From contig JADFUC010002358.1 in the NCBI GenBank assembly GCA_019722365.1, positions 1,674,001-1,738,000 of the forward strand: 64,000 bases of DNA. The letters run 5' to 3'. The notes below the pieces were generated by a model. The model was not told the origin of the DNA. It worked only from the letters and a program-made list of their open reading frames with translations, and ran no database searches. Origin of the DNA: Lithospermum erythrorhizon (lineage: Eukaryota; Streptophyta; Magnoliopsida; Boraginales; Boraginaceae). The first letter of the stretch is position 1. Every line of letters starts with the position of its first letter. Below are positions 1-12,945 of this stretch, piece after piece. Both the position numbers and the translations under genes were made by a program.

Positions 1-2740
1 ATCTAGATTAATTTTTTAGTGATCAAATTAACAAAACTTTGTCAAATCACAATTTATAAGCATGCCGTTGATTTGAATAATAAATTATAATATTTTTAGT
101 AAATTGCACTAAATATATTACTACTTTAAATATTTTTATCATTATATTAACAATATTTTCATCGTATTTTTAACCCAGAAATTATTCTTATATATCTTGA
201 TTATTCAAGTAAAAATAATGTGTCGATTTTGTATCAGGCTTAATAATTTTATTAAGTAGAGTCTTATAATTTAAATGCAGTATAGAAGCTTGTAATAGAG
301 TCACTCTGATAAAAAAATTATATTTGCATATAGAGCGCATATTATAGGATTTGTATTTGTAGTCTTTTATTTTAATTAAAATTTATCAAAATACAATTAT
401 ACCACTTCATTAAAATTATTTTAGTCAGATTGTCGCGAAAAGGAAGAAACTTTTAAAAGGCAGCTGATTTTATATATCTTAATGCAAAATATGCAGCGTT
501 GAGCGTAAGTACCGTTAACTGAACACTTAGCGAGATTATAAATAAATTAATTAACTATTTAAGTAAATTTATAAATTATAATTTTGATTTATATTACGTA
601 GGAGTAATTAAATTTTGTTAAATGAATTATATGATACTGCTTATATTTTTTAATAATATAATTTTAATAGATTTAAAAGTTTTGTTCTGTCTCTTTCTTA
701 CATTTGAGTTTAATAATGATGCGTATTGTGTAATTTTATTTCTTGAATATCACTTTATAACTTAATAAAAAAAAATCTTGTATTTTTATTTTATTTATTG
801 TTAGAAAATATCGTTCTTAATTGATTAGTAGTATAAATTATTCATGGTTTCAGTATTCAATTTTATTTTATATATTCATTTTTTAAATATTTTAATTGAT
901 GATTATGCCGATAATATTGGAACAAAAATTGAATAATATCGAGGCAGCACATAAAAATTAACGATTTTAGAGGCCTTAAAAATAGTCGAAAGTCGCGCGT
1001 TAGATGTCGCTTGTTGAATGTGAAATCACCAAATGAATTATGTGAAAATCAATAGAAATTTTTTTAGTATGATAGTATTATAAATTGAAATATTTTTTCT
1101 AATCCAAAAAAGTTACTATTAAAGAACATATATTTAAATTATTATGTGACATTTTGTATTACATTTTAACACTTGAAATGAAAAAAGTATCAACTTACAT
1201 ATCTAATACTCTCAAAATCACGATATATATAGATTATGAGGTTTAAATTTGAATTTTAGCGTATTAAATGTTAAATTGAATATTTTTATTCGTTATATAA
1301 TATTTGGTAAAAATTATCGAATATGATATGTTGATATCTTTAATATTGATAGTAAATTTTATTCCGAATCAAAATTGTGTTTATCGATGAAGGCGCAAAA
1401 GTTTGTCGATTTAGAGCAGCTAAAATCAGCGTAAGCCAATCATTTAGAATAGAGGGAAGTAATAAGAGTTAGAATATTTTATTTTAGATTTTCTTTTTTA
1501 TTATTATAATATTAAGATCAGATATTCTGATATATCATATTATTTGCATGTGGATCCTATTATAAGTACATATCGTTCTCATAGAAAATGTAAGCAAGTT
1601 AAAATAAAATTAATAATATATAGAGACTTGCTTGTTAGAGAGCTCAAGAACACGAATAAATTATTTGAAACAAAAATAATAATAGTATGATAATTGATAT
1701 ATAGAGAGCTTTATTTGAAAGCAACCGATAATGATAGTATGACAAGGTAATATATAGGAACATGAGAAGAGGCTCGAAACGATTGTTGGCAGTTTTGGCT
1801 AGGGATTACGTATGATACTATTTCGCATTGAAGGCGAGCGATAGACTACCGGATCTTAATAATATGACCCGAGCGATGAAACTTTCGGATCTTTATTAGT
1901 ATATAATTATATTATATTTATATTTTAGAGATTTGGATATGTTATGAAATTTATATTATTGGTATTTTTTTTTAGAAGAGAAATTAATATCTTTCATGTA
2001 TATATATATATATATTAATTTCATTATTAGTGTATTTTTCATACGTGAAGATTGATTTAGTAATTAATATTGTGAAAATGGAAGAAATATAAATAGATGA
2101 TATAGATTAATAAATATAAGGTATGTATGTAGTGTAAACTTCAATATTTGGTTTGTGATTTGTCAAATTGAATGAAGAAGACAAAGCAAGAAAAGGACGT
2201 GAAACGAAACTGGGTCTCTCGAATAAGGTAAGGGTCCTATGGGATCCTTGAGGATGTATGAGTATCGTTCATTGAGTAAAAGCATCATGAAAATTAATGG
2301 ACTCAATTATTTTTATTTTTAGTCAAAAGGACACGAATTAGTTTACATCCCACAATGTATGTTACGAGAATGACCATTCGGATCAGGAGACAATGCTTTA
2401 ATCGATAACACTGACATTGATGATCAATTTTTGAGATTTATGCTCAAAATTAATTGTGTGCAATGTGCACATACCACACTCTTTTTTTAAAGATCTACGG
2501 AGTACATGATAAGAGTTGACATAGATCATTTTTATAAGTAACCGACGAGTTTTTAGGCAAACCCGTCAATAATGATGATCTTATAATTTACTCGATCATA
2601 AATCAAAAGTAAAAAGCCTCTCCTTCGGGCTCTATTAATTGCAAGAATCCTTTTGTGCAAGGATTAAAAAATGACTATTTTAGCCTTCATATATTAAGGA
2701 AAAAATCCTAAAAAGTTGTTCATTTACACTTGTTAACAAA
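1..2740. other. AT-rich intergenic sequence, no gene seen
   Basis: Strongly AT-rich DNA with frequent stops in all frames and no convincing exon or RNA gene. Short simple runs such as the TA repeat near 2000-2015 are the only structure I can point to. It is probably old transposon-derived spacer, but I recognise no family. Confidence 0.5.
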
Positions 2741-2744
2741 ATTG

Positions 2745-2960
2745 TTTCATGTACTATACGAGAGCCAAGACTTTAATTTCATGTATAGCACATGAAGAAA
2801 TATATATATCATGTATATATCATATGAGATGAAATATATATTTCATATCCTTGAATATTTAACATCATACAAATTTCATGCACTATGTATGAAGTGTTAC
2901 TAACATTTCATGCATAGTATACGAAATAAGTCTTTTGTTTCATGTGTTCAATATGAAAAA
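2745..2960. repeat. Cluster of short imperfect palindromes (TTTCATG...ATATGAAA type)
   Basis: About seven copies of a roughly 22-base motif that opens with TTTCATG, passes through ACTATGTAT, ATAGTATAC or similar, and closes with ATGAA or ACGAAA. They are spaced about 30 bases apart (near 2745, 2775, 2815, 2874, 2905 and 2938). Two related copies lie near 4868 and 5038, on the far side of the plant-mobile-domain-like relic. This is what sub-terminal repeats of a DNA transposon look like, but no terminal ends were pinned down. Confidence 0.45.
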
Positions 2961-3531
2961 CAGTACAGAGAAGTCTTAGGTAACCCTCACACACGAGTAC
3001 ATGACACACTTGTGATTTTGCAAACGAAAATGAACTACACTAAAATCTTTTTTAAACTTTTGTCATGAAATTAACGACATTTGAACTTTATGTTGTTGAC
3101 AACAATAATTAATAAATTTGATAAAAGCGTGAATAAACAAATTCAAAATTGTCTAACATATGAGAAAAGACATAGTAAAAAATACACACTAATTAAGCGA
3201 TAAAGCATGAGTAGCTAAATAAGGTCTGTGTGGTGGAGCTAAGCGTCAGTAAGCGATCGGTAATGTGAGAAAAGCGAAGGCATGCGTAGTGCTTGACCCG
3301 TCTACCGTCTCAGGACGGTACCCATACTATTATGCCGCGTATGTCCGTCAGAGGAGTTATTGTTCCGCGTAGTGCATGAAGGTACATGCGATAAATAATT
3401 AATAATACCGATAACATATGATAACTTTAAAAAAAGCATTGCTTGAATTTAACTGCCGTCGTTCTTTGAGTGTAGGGTGGCGAGGATTAACCCAGCAGGA
3501 ACTTGGATACGACGCGTATTATGCGAATTAC

Positions 3532-3738
3532 TCATACTAGCGTATTTATGCCTCTAAACCACAGCCAGTATTCATTGGTAGCTTCCTCTGCGTAGCTAAC
3601 CTTATGCCCCAACATATTAGCATTGTACCTATGTGTATCCCAATTTTGCCAATGTGAATCATTACACCCATACTCTTTCTTGTAGGATTTGGAAGAACTA
3701 CACAACTTACTAATAGTGGGTCGAATAGGTGGGAGCAT
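3532..3738 (-). pseudogene. Relic resembling the C-terminal part of a plant mobile domain (PMD) protein
   Basis: A 68-residue open stretch on the minus strand contains the order W..WDTHRYN, then GHKVSYAEE, then a final EYWLWFRG. This recalls the end of plant mobile domain (aminotransferase-like) proteins, where a W-R-N-H segment is followed by a D/EY..WYR motif. The surrounding DNA on both strands (3000-4780) has broken frames, so no full protein can be built; the minus-strand frame at 4271-4480 may be an upstream piece. PMD proteins are often carried by Mutator-like elements in plants. The palindromic repeats on both sides fit a decayed element. The match is from memory and weak. Confidence 0.28.
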
Positions 3739-5069
3739 TACACAGCCTATTAAATAAACTGTAATAAATAATTTACATGGTAATATTAAACTTACAAATT
3801 AGCCTCAAATTATGCAGCATCTCGCGTCTTGCCCCGATTCGCCGGGTTAACTGCAGGTCGATACAATGTTAGGCCGTCACCGTAACTACCGATTGTCCCG
3901 GTGTCAATGACTTTCAACTCCCATTTGGAATGAAGGGAAGTACTCATATATCGAGCTCTGTAAATCAATTAAATAGTTTAAATTAGGGAATTAAATACAT
4001 GAAATGAAAAATTTACACATGGTTATTCTATTTATATTTACATCGTTGATCCAGTGCTACTTTTACTACTTGTTTGTTTGTTCTATTTATATTTACATTT
4101 GAATCACATCTTTGATTATCGCTTTCCTTTTCAGAAATAAAAAATTTACATTATTTTGTGGTTATAGAGTACATTGGCACTCTATATTTATTGTAATGAG
4201 GCAGTGGGCTAGGTGAAGAGAAAAGAATGTTGCATGAAACTCCACCAACGCAAGGATCTTTATCAGGAGATTATGCCTTATGAAGATTTGGACGTGCTCT
4301 TATGAAAAATAGCTTTATTTGGTGGGTAAATAGCCACTTTTCAATTGAGATGACATTACTGGGAGGTAGGCCTAAGTGCCTGAGATTTACAATGTGGTGG
4401 ATTTGTCTCATGCAGGGGACGTCTGAGTGGCGCCATGCGGCATAATTGTCTTGGGTTAAGGTGGACCTCCAGGTAAGCACCTGGTGTAAGTTTAATGTGA
4501 TTCGATTGATTAAGATTTCGTATTGGTATGGTCATATTATCTACCTTAACTATTTATAATTTTAAAATTTCAAATCGTATTTAACATCACCATTATTATT
4601 GTTTTGCAGCTTCATATGTCAGAGGATAACGATTTTCATACCCACGTACCGGCACTTTATTGGGAGGCTAAACATGATCAGAGTGCATATAATTTGATGA
4701 TGCCTTATAGAGCAAGGATGGACAACTATAATACAATGCATGCGAGAAGAAATAAACCATAGGAACTAATGTTGTACTATTAATTAATGTAATAATTTAA
4801 TCTTGTTCTAATTCACTTAATATGAATCTTGTTCTAATTCACTTAATAGAGTTGATTTTTTAACTGTTCTGTTTCATATATATCACATGATATGAATACA
4901 TTGAAATTAAAATGCTTTCTATAGCGTGTGTATGATATCGCATAACATAAATTCTGCATGTTATAAGACTCCTTTTTGACATGTATTTAACATAAAAGTG
5001 ATATTATTACACATGAAACACTGTAAATGAGTATATTATTTCATGCACTACATATGATAAGGTTATTAT

Positions 5070-6220
5070 ATATTATATATGATGCATATGTGGGACAATA
5101 GCTTTGGCTCACAAATTAGCCAGGTACATAGAGAGCCGTGTTTATAAAGAGAGTAAAGTTTTTGAGTTTATATATAAAGGATAAAGTTGGCATTATTAAA
5201 TCTTACAAGTTAGAGTCCTTGTGTATAGATTTTTCCTTCAGCTAGCAAGCAACAACCAACAAGTAGTATATACTTGTACATATTTATTTATTTTAGATTA
5301 AGATTGAAAACTCGATCCTCTACCAGCTCCACGTGTATATGACACGACCACATACAATGTAGTCGATAAGAATTGGTACTCCGTATATTATTATACAAAG
5401 CAATTGATATAATCGAGAATGTATGTATTTATATTTTGTTTTGTTTCTTTAATTTGTCCCAGCACCAAATGGTACATACATATATACATATATATTGAGT
5501 CAATGATTCATGGTTTATTTTTTATATAAATAGAATTTTCCTAAACTTTGTAGTTGCTATAGTGACGAACAATGGTTAGTTCCAAATCCAAATTTTTTGT
5601 ATTATGTATAACTAATATGAAAGTCGATCATATAGATAGATTCATTTTAGGGTAGTTTGAACTTTTCTTATCCTGAGTAGGTCACTCATACACAGTGTGA
5701 ATTGTAACTCATAAAATTCATCACACATCACTCGGGACTCAGGACATCTCATTCCCTGCATGAAAGTTGAACAATATAGAAACTTGACATTCGTTGTGTC
5801 TATAGTAACAATCAGTAAAAAATCTTAGAATCATAGGAGTATAAAACATAAGTCAAATAAAATGAAAAGTTCCTCTGAGTTTTTAGAATAATGTTATCTT
5901 GTCCAACGTGGCATCTTGTGAGCTCAACATCGGATAACATTCCTATGTGTATGTTATTTGGAGTTTTGAAATTGCTTAGAAAATGTTGAATTTTGTTAAT
6001 TTAAATAAAAGATTTTGAATTGATATCACAATTTTAACGGATTTATATTCTATTTGTATTACATATTTGTTATTGGGAGTTTTAATGTTGTTATTTGGAA
6101 CTTTTAACAAAAGGTTGAATTTTTTTAATTTTGACTTGTGTTGACTTGTGTTGTGATGTTTTCTGCTGCCTTATGTTCTTGTATATCATATTATAATTCG
6201 ATGTAAGACAATATAGCTTG
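5070..6220. other. Intergenic, no feature recognised
   Basis: Moderately AT-rich sequence without a convincing exon, terminal repeat or RNA gene on either strand. Confidence 0.45.
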
Positions 6221-6228
6221 ATATAATC

Positions 6229-6306
6229 CACTATAATAGATTCTATCACATTATAATCGATTCTGTCACATCTTAATATATAATATCACATTATAATTGA
6301 TTATGC
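6229..6306. repeat. Short tandem repeat, unit about 20 bp
   Basis: Four imperfect units of about 20 bases, each starting CAC and continuing like ATTATAATCGATTCTGT. They begin near 6229, 6247, 6267 and 6287. It lies just upstream of the SINE-like insertion. Confidence 0.55.
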
Positions 6307-6549
6307 TCGATGCTGGCCATAACACATTAAACTTACTACCTTTGTTATCTTAACTTTGTGTTTCTGGGCCGTGAACAAGAAATATGAAGTAGCAAAAAAG
6401 TTCTACAGTGGTTAACAAATGACTTATTTGAATGTCGGACATTGGCCTCTGGAGGATGCAACTTGAGGTCGGCTTGTGCTTAAGAAACAATATTATGGGC
6501 AAGAGTGTTACAAACATGGGTCGGATCAACCGAAGGAGCGGAATGATAG

Positions 6550-6660
6550 TTTTTTTTCTTTTTTCGCAGGGAGAATATTTTATAAAGACCCTCATGGGAT
6601 CGAACTCAAAGACCTCTCATTGGCGGCCGGACGACAACCATTATACTCGTAGTTCTCAGC
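6550..6660 (-). mobile_element. tRNA-derived SINE, minus strand
   Basis: Read on the minus strand, there is an A-box-like GAGTATAATGGTTGTCG (plus coordinates 6632-6648), then a B-box-like GAGTTCGATCCC (6596-6607), then ATGAGGGT..CTTTATAAAA. An A-rich tail follows, seen on plus as the T-run near 6550-6563. This order of pol III promoter boxes and tail is that of a tRNA-derived SINE. The stretch after the B box is shared with the sequence at 19423-19500, which supports a repeat family. Target duplications were not resolved. Confidence 0.5.
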
Positions 6661-6958
6661 TTTTCGTTGGAACGTGAATGATATTTGGTTACTTATTAAA
6701 CAATTGGTTACTCTTTGAACAATTAGATACTCACAATTATGTATTTTTTATACGAGTACTGGCATTACTACATATGTTAGGATGAATCGGCACCACAAAA
6801 TATTTGTTATGATTGATGACATGGTGTCAAAGTTATTGTATTGTATTAATCAATTTTCGATGTCAGTATGCAAAAGCGACAAACATTAGTAATTGCATCT
6901 AATTCATCAAACACAATTTATTGTAATCACGAAATGTCATCTAATTTATGATACAATA

Positions 6959-7230
6959 TACTTCCTTCGTCCCACAAAGATTGTCGACTTTGACTTTTTT
7001 TACTTTTTCATAGTTGAACTTTGACAGTAGAGATATTTGTTTGTATTTTATAATATTTAATGAAAAATATATCAATTGAAAGTTAATTTGAAATGTATTT
7101 TTATTAAATATATATTTTCTATAAAATATTATAAAAAATATAAACAAAATATTTACGAACAAAGCTCAACTACGAAATGAAAAATCAAAAAGTTTCTTTT
7201 ATCAACCTTTATTTAATGGAGGATAATAGA
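6959..7230. mobile_element. Stowaway-like MITE
   Basis: Opens after a TA with CTTCCTTCGTCCCACAAAG, the well-known CTCCCTCCGTCCC-type terminus of plant Stowaway (Tc1/mariner-derived) MITEs. It closes near 7216-7230 with a decayed complement, TGGAGGATAATA. The 270-bp body is AT-rich and non-coding, as expected for this class. The right inverted repeat is degraded, so the exact right boundary is uncertain. Confidence 0.6.
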
Positions 7231-8690
7231 TCATAATACATTTATTAACGTGTTATGAAGACGTTATGTTAGATTATGATATAATATAAAGAAATTATAA
7301 TGTATTATAATTTATTATGTATATAATCGTTATAATATATTATAAATTTATTATATAAAATACTACACCTGAGATACCCAGGAAAAATAAGGACAAATAA
7401 CACACTTTCGTAGAAAAAATTAGAAAATAACAAAAAAAAAAACTTAGAAATTCATAAAATTTGAAGTTTCAACGAGAAATATGAGAAAAATCCTTGCAAT
7501 ATCATGTTGATTTTGGTTCTTGCTCATAGAAAGAATAATGATATAGTTTCAATTTTAAATAATTTGAACTAAGAGTTGAAGATTTAGAAGATAGATTTTT
7601 ACTGTGGTAAAGAATTTTGATTACACAGCAGTAGTTTGAAAATAAAGAATGAAGAAAAAGGGAAGAGGTAGTGTCATTTACTTATGAGGGTATAATAGTC
7701 ATTTTATGTAAAAAAAGTGGTAGTTTTCGCATAAGCATTGTGTCCATTTAATAACATGAGGATTGATCTACTGTATTTAAGAAAATTTCTCCGGATAGCA
7801 TCTTATAAATCCACAAGCAAGTTGATGAGAATAAATGGCATTTTTTATATTTAAAGACAATGAATTTCAATCATTTTTTCTATATGCAGACTGAATCCGA
7901 CCTCACGAATTAACGAACGCTTAACTCAACCAATTAAATTATTCGATTATCTCAAATGTAATTACTTGTAACTTTGCACAACATCGGATTACATCTTAAT
8001 CCTAATATAACATTAGTTTAGAGTTTAAAACAAACATAAAACGTTTGCTAAGTGTAACTTTTATGACATGATGCATAATAAATATACCAAAGATAGACAA
8101 TGATTTGATTTTTCATAACAATATGTTTCATGTTTAATTTGACGTGTCATAATTTGAGCCAATTGGATATTTGGATGGATATTCCACGCAAGCTCACATC
8201 TATCTCCAAACTTAATTACTCCAAAACTTTAATATTGACTATTGTTTATTTGTAAAAGTGTGAACTGTGAATAAATAACTATTCGCCGCTCCACGTTTTA
8301 TGACATTATTAATAATGTGAACCCGAAACGCGACTCCACTGACAAAACTATATTTTTATTTTAATTACCCAATATAGCTTACTTTTACGGTTAGCCTGTA
8401 ATCACATGTCAAGACCTAATTATTTAAGAATCGAAGTACTGGGCAGGCGGGCTACTATTGTGTATTTGTTTCTATGTACTTGCTTGTGGTTTTTCGTAAA
8501 TTTCACTATTTTTTACAGTAGTTTTTACTTGAAGTATTTCGTTTGCAATAAATATTACCCCACCTCTGCTTATCCTCCTCCTCTCTCCAAACTGGTCATT
8601 TGCTTTGCTGGCTTCAAGCTCTGAGTTGAGTTGTTATTTCTTAATTAATGGATTCTTCCTTGTCATAAATCTTCAGTTGCACCAATCAAA
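7231..8690. other. Intergenic, promoter-proximal region of the PP2C gene
   Basis: AT-rich with no credible coding exon. An open frame at 8406-8624 lacks homology and is probably chance. The PP2C transcript probably starts somewhere in about 8500-8800, but I cannot fix a TATA box or start site. Confidence 0.35.
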
Positions 8691-9497
8691 TAATCATAGT
8701 ATTACCCTCCACTTTCCAGTTTGCAATATCTCCTTCTAACTTGTTCATCATAAATATTTATTTTGTAGTTTTGAATAGGGAAAAGGGAGGAGGTTGGACA
8801 AGTATCAGAGCCCACTTTAGTTGTTTTCATTGATTTGGTGGATCCAAGGATCTAGCTTCAATTACTTTTGGATCTTGTAAAGGTGGGATTTTTACCTTAA
8901 TTTGCATTATACCTTATCTGCATTCTTCTGCTATTGTTAGTTGAATAAATTTCAAATCTTTTTTCTTTGGAGTTCTAGAAATTTGTGGACCTTTTGGAAT
9001 AACAACTGTTTCACTAAATAATAGTGTGAAAACATATTGATTTTGACTTGTCTAGTTTTCAAAGCTTCATTCTTTTGTTGCTAGTCTTCGCCTTCTTATT
9101 TTTCTATAGACATTTATAGGGGTTTTATTTTTAACTTGATGCCTAAATAATTTCCTTTTGATGCCTTAGATGAATTGAACAAAGGGGTTGCATCCTTCCG
9201 TGTTGTACAATTGCTAGAGCTTCAAGTCTTGATTTTGCATATTTCCTCTTTGTTGTTCAGGAACTGCAATAAAGTTATAGTTTAGTGAAAAAAAGGAGAA
9301 TATTGGGGTTGATCTTCGAATTGTTACTCAGCTGAGTACTCAGTATAGATTGAACTCATAAAGTTTGAATCTTTTTTTATTTTGTTTGTTATTGTTATTC
9401 AATTGGAAGTGATCAAAGTTCTAATTAAGCTGATTTTGGAGTCGAAAGAAGTACAAAATTGTTGCTGATCTTGGAATTGTATGTTATGTTCTCTTAG

Positions 9498-9533
9498 ATG
9501 TGGCGGATTTGGGTGGTTCTTTCGATGAAATGA
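9498..9533 (+). other. Upstream ORF (11 codons) directly before the PP2C start
   Basis: ATG at 9498 opens a short frame reading MWRIWVVLSMK and stops with TGA at 9531-9533, three bases before the PP2C ATG at 9537. A possible leader-intron acceptor (CTCTTAG) ends at about 9496, just before this ATG. If it lies on the mature leader it could damp or condition PP2C translation. Whether the peptide is conserved cannot be told here. Confidence 0.4.
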
Positions 9534-9536
9534 GGT

Positions 9537-12063
9537 ATGCTATCTGCGATAATGAACTTATTGAGGGCTTGTCTTCAGCCGAAGGCGGATAGATATGTTC
9601 ACAGTAGCTCTGATACTAGTGGTAGACAAGAGGGTCTCCTTTGGTACAAGGATTTAGGTCAACATTTTAATGGAGAATTTTCGATGGCTGTAGTTCAAGC
9701 TAATAATTTACTTGAGGATCAGAGCCAAGTTGAATCTGGCTGTTTGAGCATTGATGATTCTGGGCCTTATGGTACCTTTGTTGGAATATATGATGGCCAT
9801 GGAGGGCCAGAGACTTCTCGGTTCATCAACGAGCACTTGTTTCCTCATCTCAAGAGTGAGTAAAAGTACTGACATTTTTTATATATAATTATGTTGATGA
9901 TTTCCTGCTCCTACAGAGAAACTGGTGTGACTGGTGTCTCATAAAAGTTAAAAGATTATAGCAGTAAAACAACTTCACTTACTGAAATTTACTCTCAATA
10001 TGAAGTCTTTTGACATTAGAAATGATGTTCCAGCTACGATATAAAGATATGATATTTGGCTAGTAATTCAGTGAATTTCTTGATGTTGAATTGTTGTAAG
10101 TTCAGGCAAAGCACTAATCCGCCAAAGAATCAGCTAACCACAGCTTATACATAGATACTTTGTTTTTTTATTTTAGTTATATGCAGACCTACATAGATAC
10201 TTCGGTTTTTTTTCCTTTACATAGATTCACTGTTTGATTGCATTTATTAATTGTCCAGGATTCGCTGCCGAGCATCAAACTATGTCTGCTGAGGTAATAA
10301 AGAAGGCATTTCAAGCAACAGAGGAGGGGTTTCTTTCTGTTGTTTCCAGGCAGTGGCTCATAAAACCACAAATAGCAGCGGTCGGATCCTGTTGCTTGGT
10401 AGGAGTCATATGTGGTGGAGCACTTTATGTTGCCAATCTTGGTGATTCCCGTGCTGTCCTGGGGAGATTAGTTAAGTCGAGTGGAGAAGTATTGGCAGTT
10501 CAGCTCTCAGCCGAGCATAATGTTAGTATTGAGTCAGTCCGTCAGGAGATGCACTCTTTGCACCCGGAAGACCCACAGATAGTAGTTTTAAAGCATAATG
10601 TTTGGCGCGTGAAGGGTATTATACAGGTAAATGTTAAATTTTTCTAATCAACCCTTAATTGACCTGTATTTCTTGAATTTTCTATTCCATGTCCTATGGA
10701 TCTTGCTGATCAACACATCAAGTTTAAGCTTTCCCAGCAATTCAGAAACTAACAAGTTTTCCGTACTTTTCTTCTATCTCTATTGTGTTAGTGAAAAACT
10801 AATTAGTTGTAGGAAAACTTTGAATAATTATTTCCATTATCATAATACTTTGCTTCCACTTCTGTAACTGTTCAAAATTTCTGACCTGCTCGTAGCGGAT
10901 AGGTCCCATTCGAGATCGTCATTGATAATTTTGCAAATTTGACATTTAAGCTTCTTCATCCATAACTTTTACAAAGAGAAGAGCGTTTGACTTTCTTCTA
11001 TAAGCATTTAAAGATGTTGTTTTTTCCTACTGAGATTTATCCTAATACGACTTTGTTGAAATTGATTTACCAATGCAAAGTGAGTCTCACAGTGCCTGCT
11101 GTGTTCTCTTATGCATTGCAAATGTATATTTTCCTGCATTCTCAGTTATAGGATTTTTACATCTCAGGTCTCCAAGTCCATTGGTGATTTCTATTTAAAG
11201 AAAGCCGAATTCAACAGGGAGCCTCTGTATGCAAAGTTTCGCCTTCGCGAACCCTTCAAAAAACCGATATTGAGTGCAGAACCATCAATTTCTGTTACTC
11301 AGTTGCACCCTCACGACCAGTTCATAATATTTGCATCAGATGGCTTATGGGAGCACCTATCTAACCAAGATGCTGTTGATATAGTCCATAACCATCCACG
11401 CACTGTAAGTCATCAAGTCCTTGATATACCCTCTGATTTAACAATTGGATTGATTTGTTCATACATAAACCATTCATCTGCAAAACTCAGATTTGGTCAA
11501 GGAAAACTATGAAAATTTATTCGTATCTTCTATATTTCTAAAGAGCAGTAGCTCACAGTGGCATCCTTGATGCACCTGACTGTCTTTTGATTTGAGTGTA
11601 ATCTAAATTTTATACTAAGAAACCCGATCCTAAGAAATGGTCTTTGAAGTGGTTGATCTTTGTGTTATGGATGACAACATATCATTAGGTGATTACAAGA
11701 GTTTAGTGGAAGATTTACTTAAATGGCTGGTATACATAACAGTTAGATTCCTATAGAATGACAGTTTTATTGATGTTTCTAACCATATACTCTCTCCTAC
11801 AGGGGAGTGCTCGAAGGCTGGTGAAAGCTGCGTTGCAAGAAGCAGCAAAGAAAAGGGAGATGAGATACTCAGACTTGAAAAAGATTGATCGAGGTGTCCG
11901 CCGGCACTTCCATGACGACATCACAGTTACCGTTGTCTTCCTTGACATGCATCTCGTGAGTAGAGCTAGCTCAGTCAATACTCCTAATGTATCTGTAAAA
12001 GGTGCTGGCATAAACTTGTCTGCACGCTCACTTGCTCCAACAGACGGTGGCACTACATCATGA
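9537..12063 (+). CDS. Protein phosphatase 2C, plant clade D (PP2C38/48/60-like)
   Basis: Mg/Mn-dependent serine/threonine phosphatase. Four coding exons, 9537-9855, 10259-10626, 11168-11404 and 11803-12063, join with GT-AG introns in phases 1, 0 and 0 to give 394 aa. Clade D members are about 380-400 aa. Visible motifs: the N-terminal RYVH and [18 protein letters not shown]; metal-binding [12 protein letters not shown] (around residue 83); [14 protein letters not shown] and [51 protein letters not shown]; and the C-terminal [14 protein letters not shown] with its metal-binding aspartates. All catalytic positions seem present, so it should be active. In the family, clade D PP2Cs dephosphorylate plasma-membrane H+-ATPase and receptor-like kinases under SAUR control; that role here is inference. 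The start at 9537 gives the conserved clade-D N-terminus ([15 protein letters not shown]). A uORF ends just before it. The gene converges on the CPP1-like gene. Confidence 0.93.
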
Positions 12064-12945
12064 AGCTACCAAATACCTTAAGGCGAGGCATCTCCAAGTA
12101 GCCTGTCTACACTTGTTCCTTGCAGCTAGCTGGTGTAAGGTGACACGGCACACGTTCAAGTTATCACAGATGTTAATATTCTTGATGTGAATACTGGTTA
12201 GATGCTTAATGAGAGAAAAAAAGACAAGGGCACACTCAATTGTTTGTTGTGTACAATGTAACATGTTAACTAGAAAAACTAATACTTCGGTTCAGTTCTA
12301 AGACCCAAGAAAAAGAGACTGGGAAACAGACAATTCTGTCGATCACTTGTAGCAATATGATTATTTAGATAGATTTGTCCATAAAATTGTTTCCTCCTGT
12401 ATCATATTTACTCTATTTTCATTTGTTTCTCATCTCCTCTATCTCATCTCATTCTGCTTTTCTTATAAATTCCAATTTGCTCAAATAAAAGCTTTCAATA
12501 TACTTTTTTTTATGGAATAAATCTTAAAAATTGTATCCAATTTTACACTCCGTATTTCTTATATTTTTGTTAGGATATACAAGTCACTCATTTTAGAGGC
12601 ATTGTCCCTCATTTTAAAGGCATTGAAGCATGTTATTATTATATACAAGTCACTCATTTTATTCACATATTAAAATTTTGACTCAGTGACATCTCCCATC
12701 CAAGTTTGGGAAATTTATCAGAGTAATCAAAAGAACTGCGACGGAGGAGATGGTAGTTGTCCCTGCAAATGGATTCTATAAGAACTTGAGAGTGATAATA
12801 TGTCGGCTACCTAAATTCCTATAACATTATATTTGTACAACAAGCGGAAATACAGATCCCAAGTTACAATGAAATGAACAAGTCGACTCGACTGCGTATC
12901 ACTTGTATTCAAGCTAATATTGATTATTGACATCGTTTTTGAGTC
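12064..12945. other. Convergent intergenic region (3' ends of PP2C and CPP1-like gene)
   Basis: Contains the two 3' UTRs. A short direct repeat, AGTCACTCATTTTA, occurs at about 12580-12595 and 12648-12662 with a related TCATTTTAAAGGCATTG between. No gene is seen. Confidence 0.45.

Noticed and set aside
8406..8624. 72-codon plus-strand frame before the PP2C gene
   Set aside because: Hydrophobic text with no known domain, low-complexity codon use and a position in the promoter or leader region; more likely chance.
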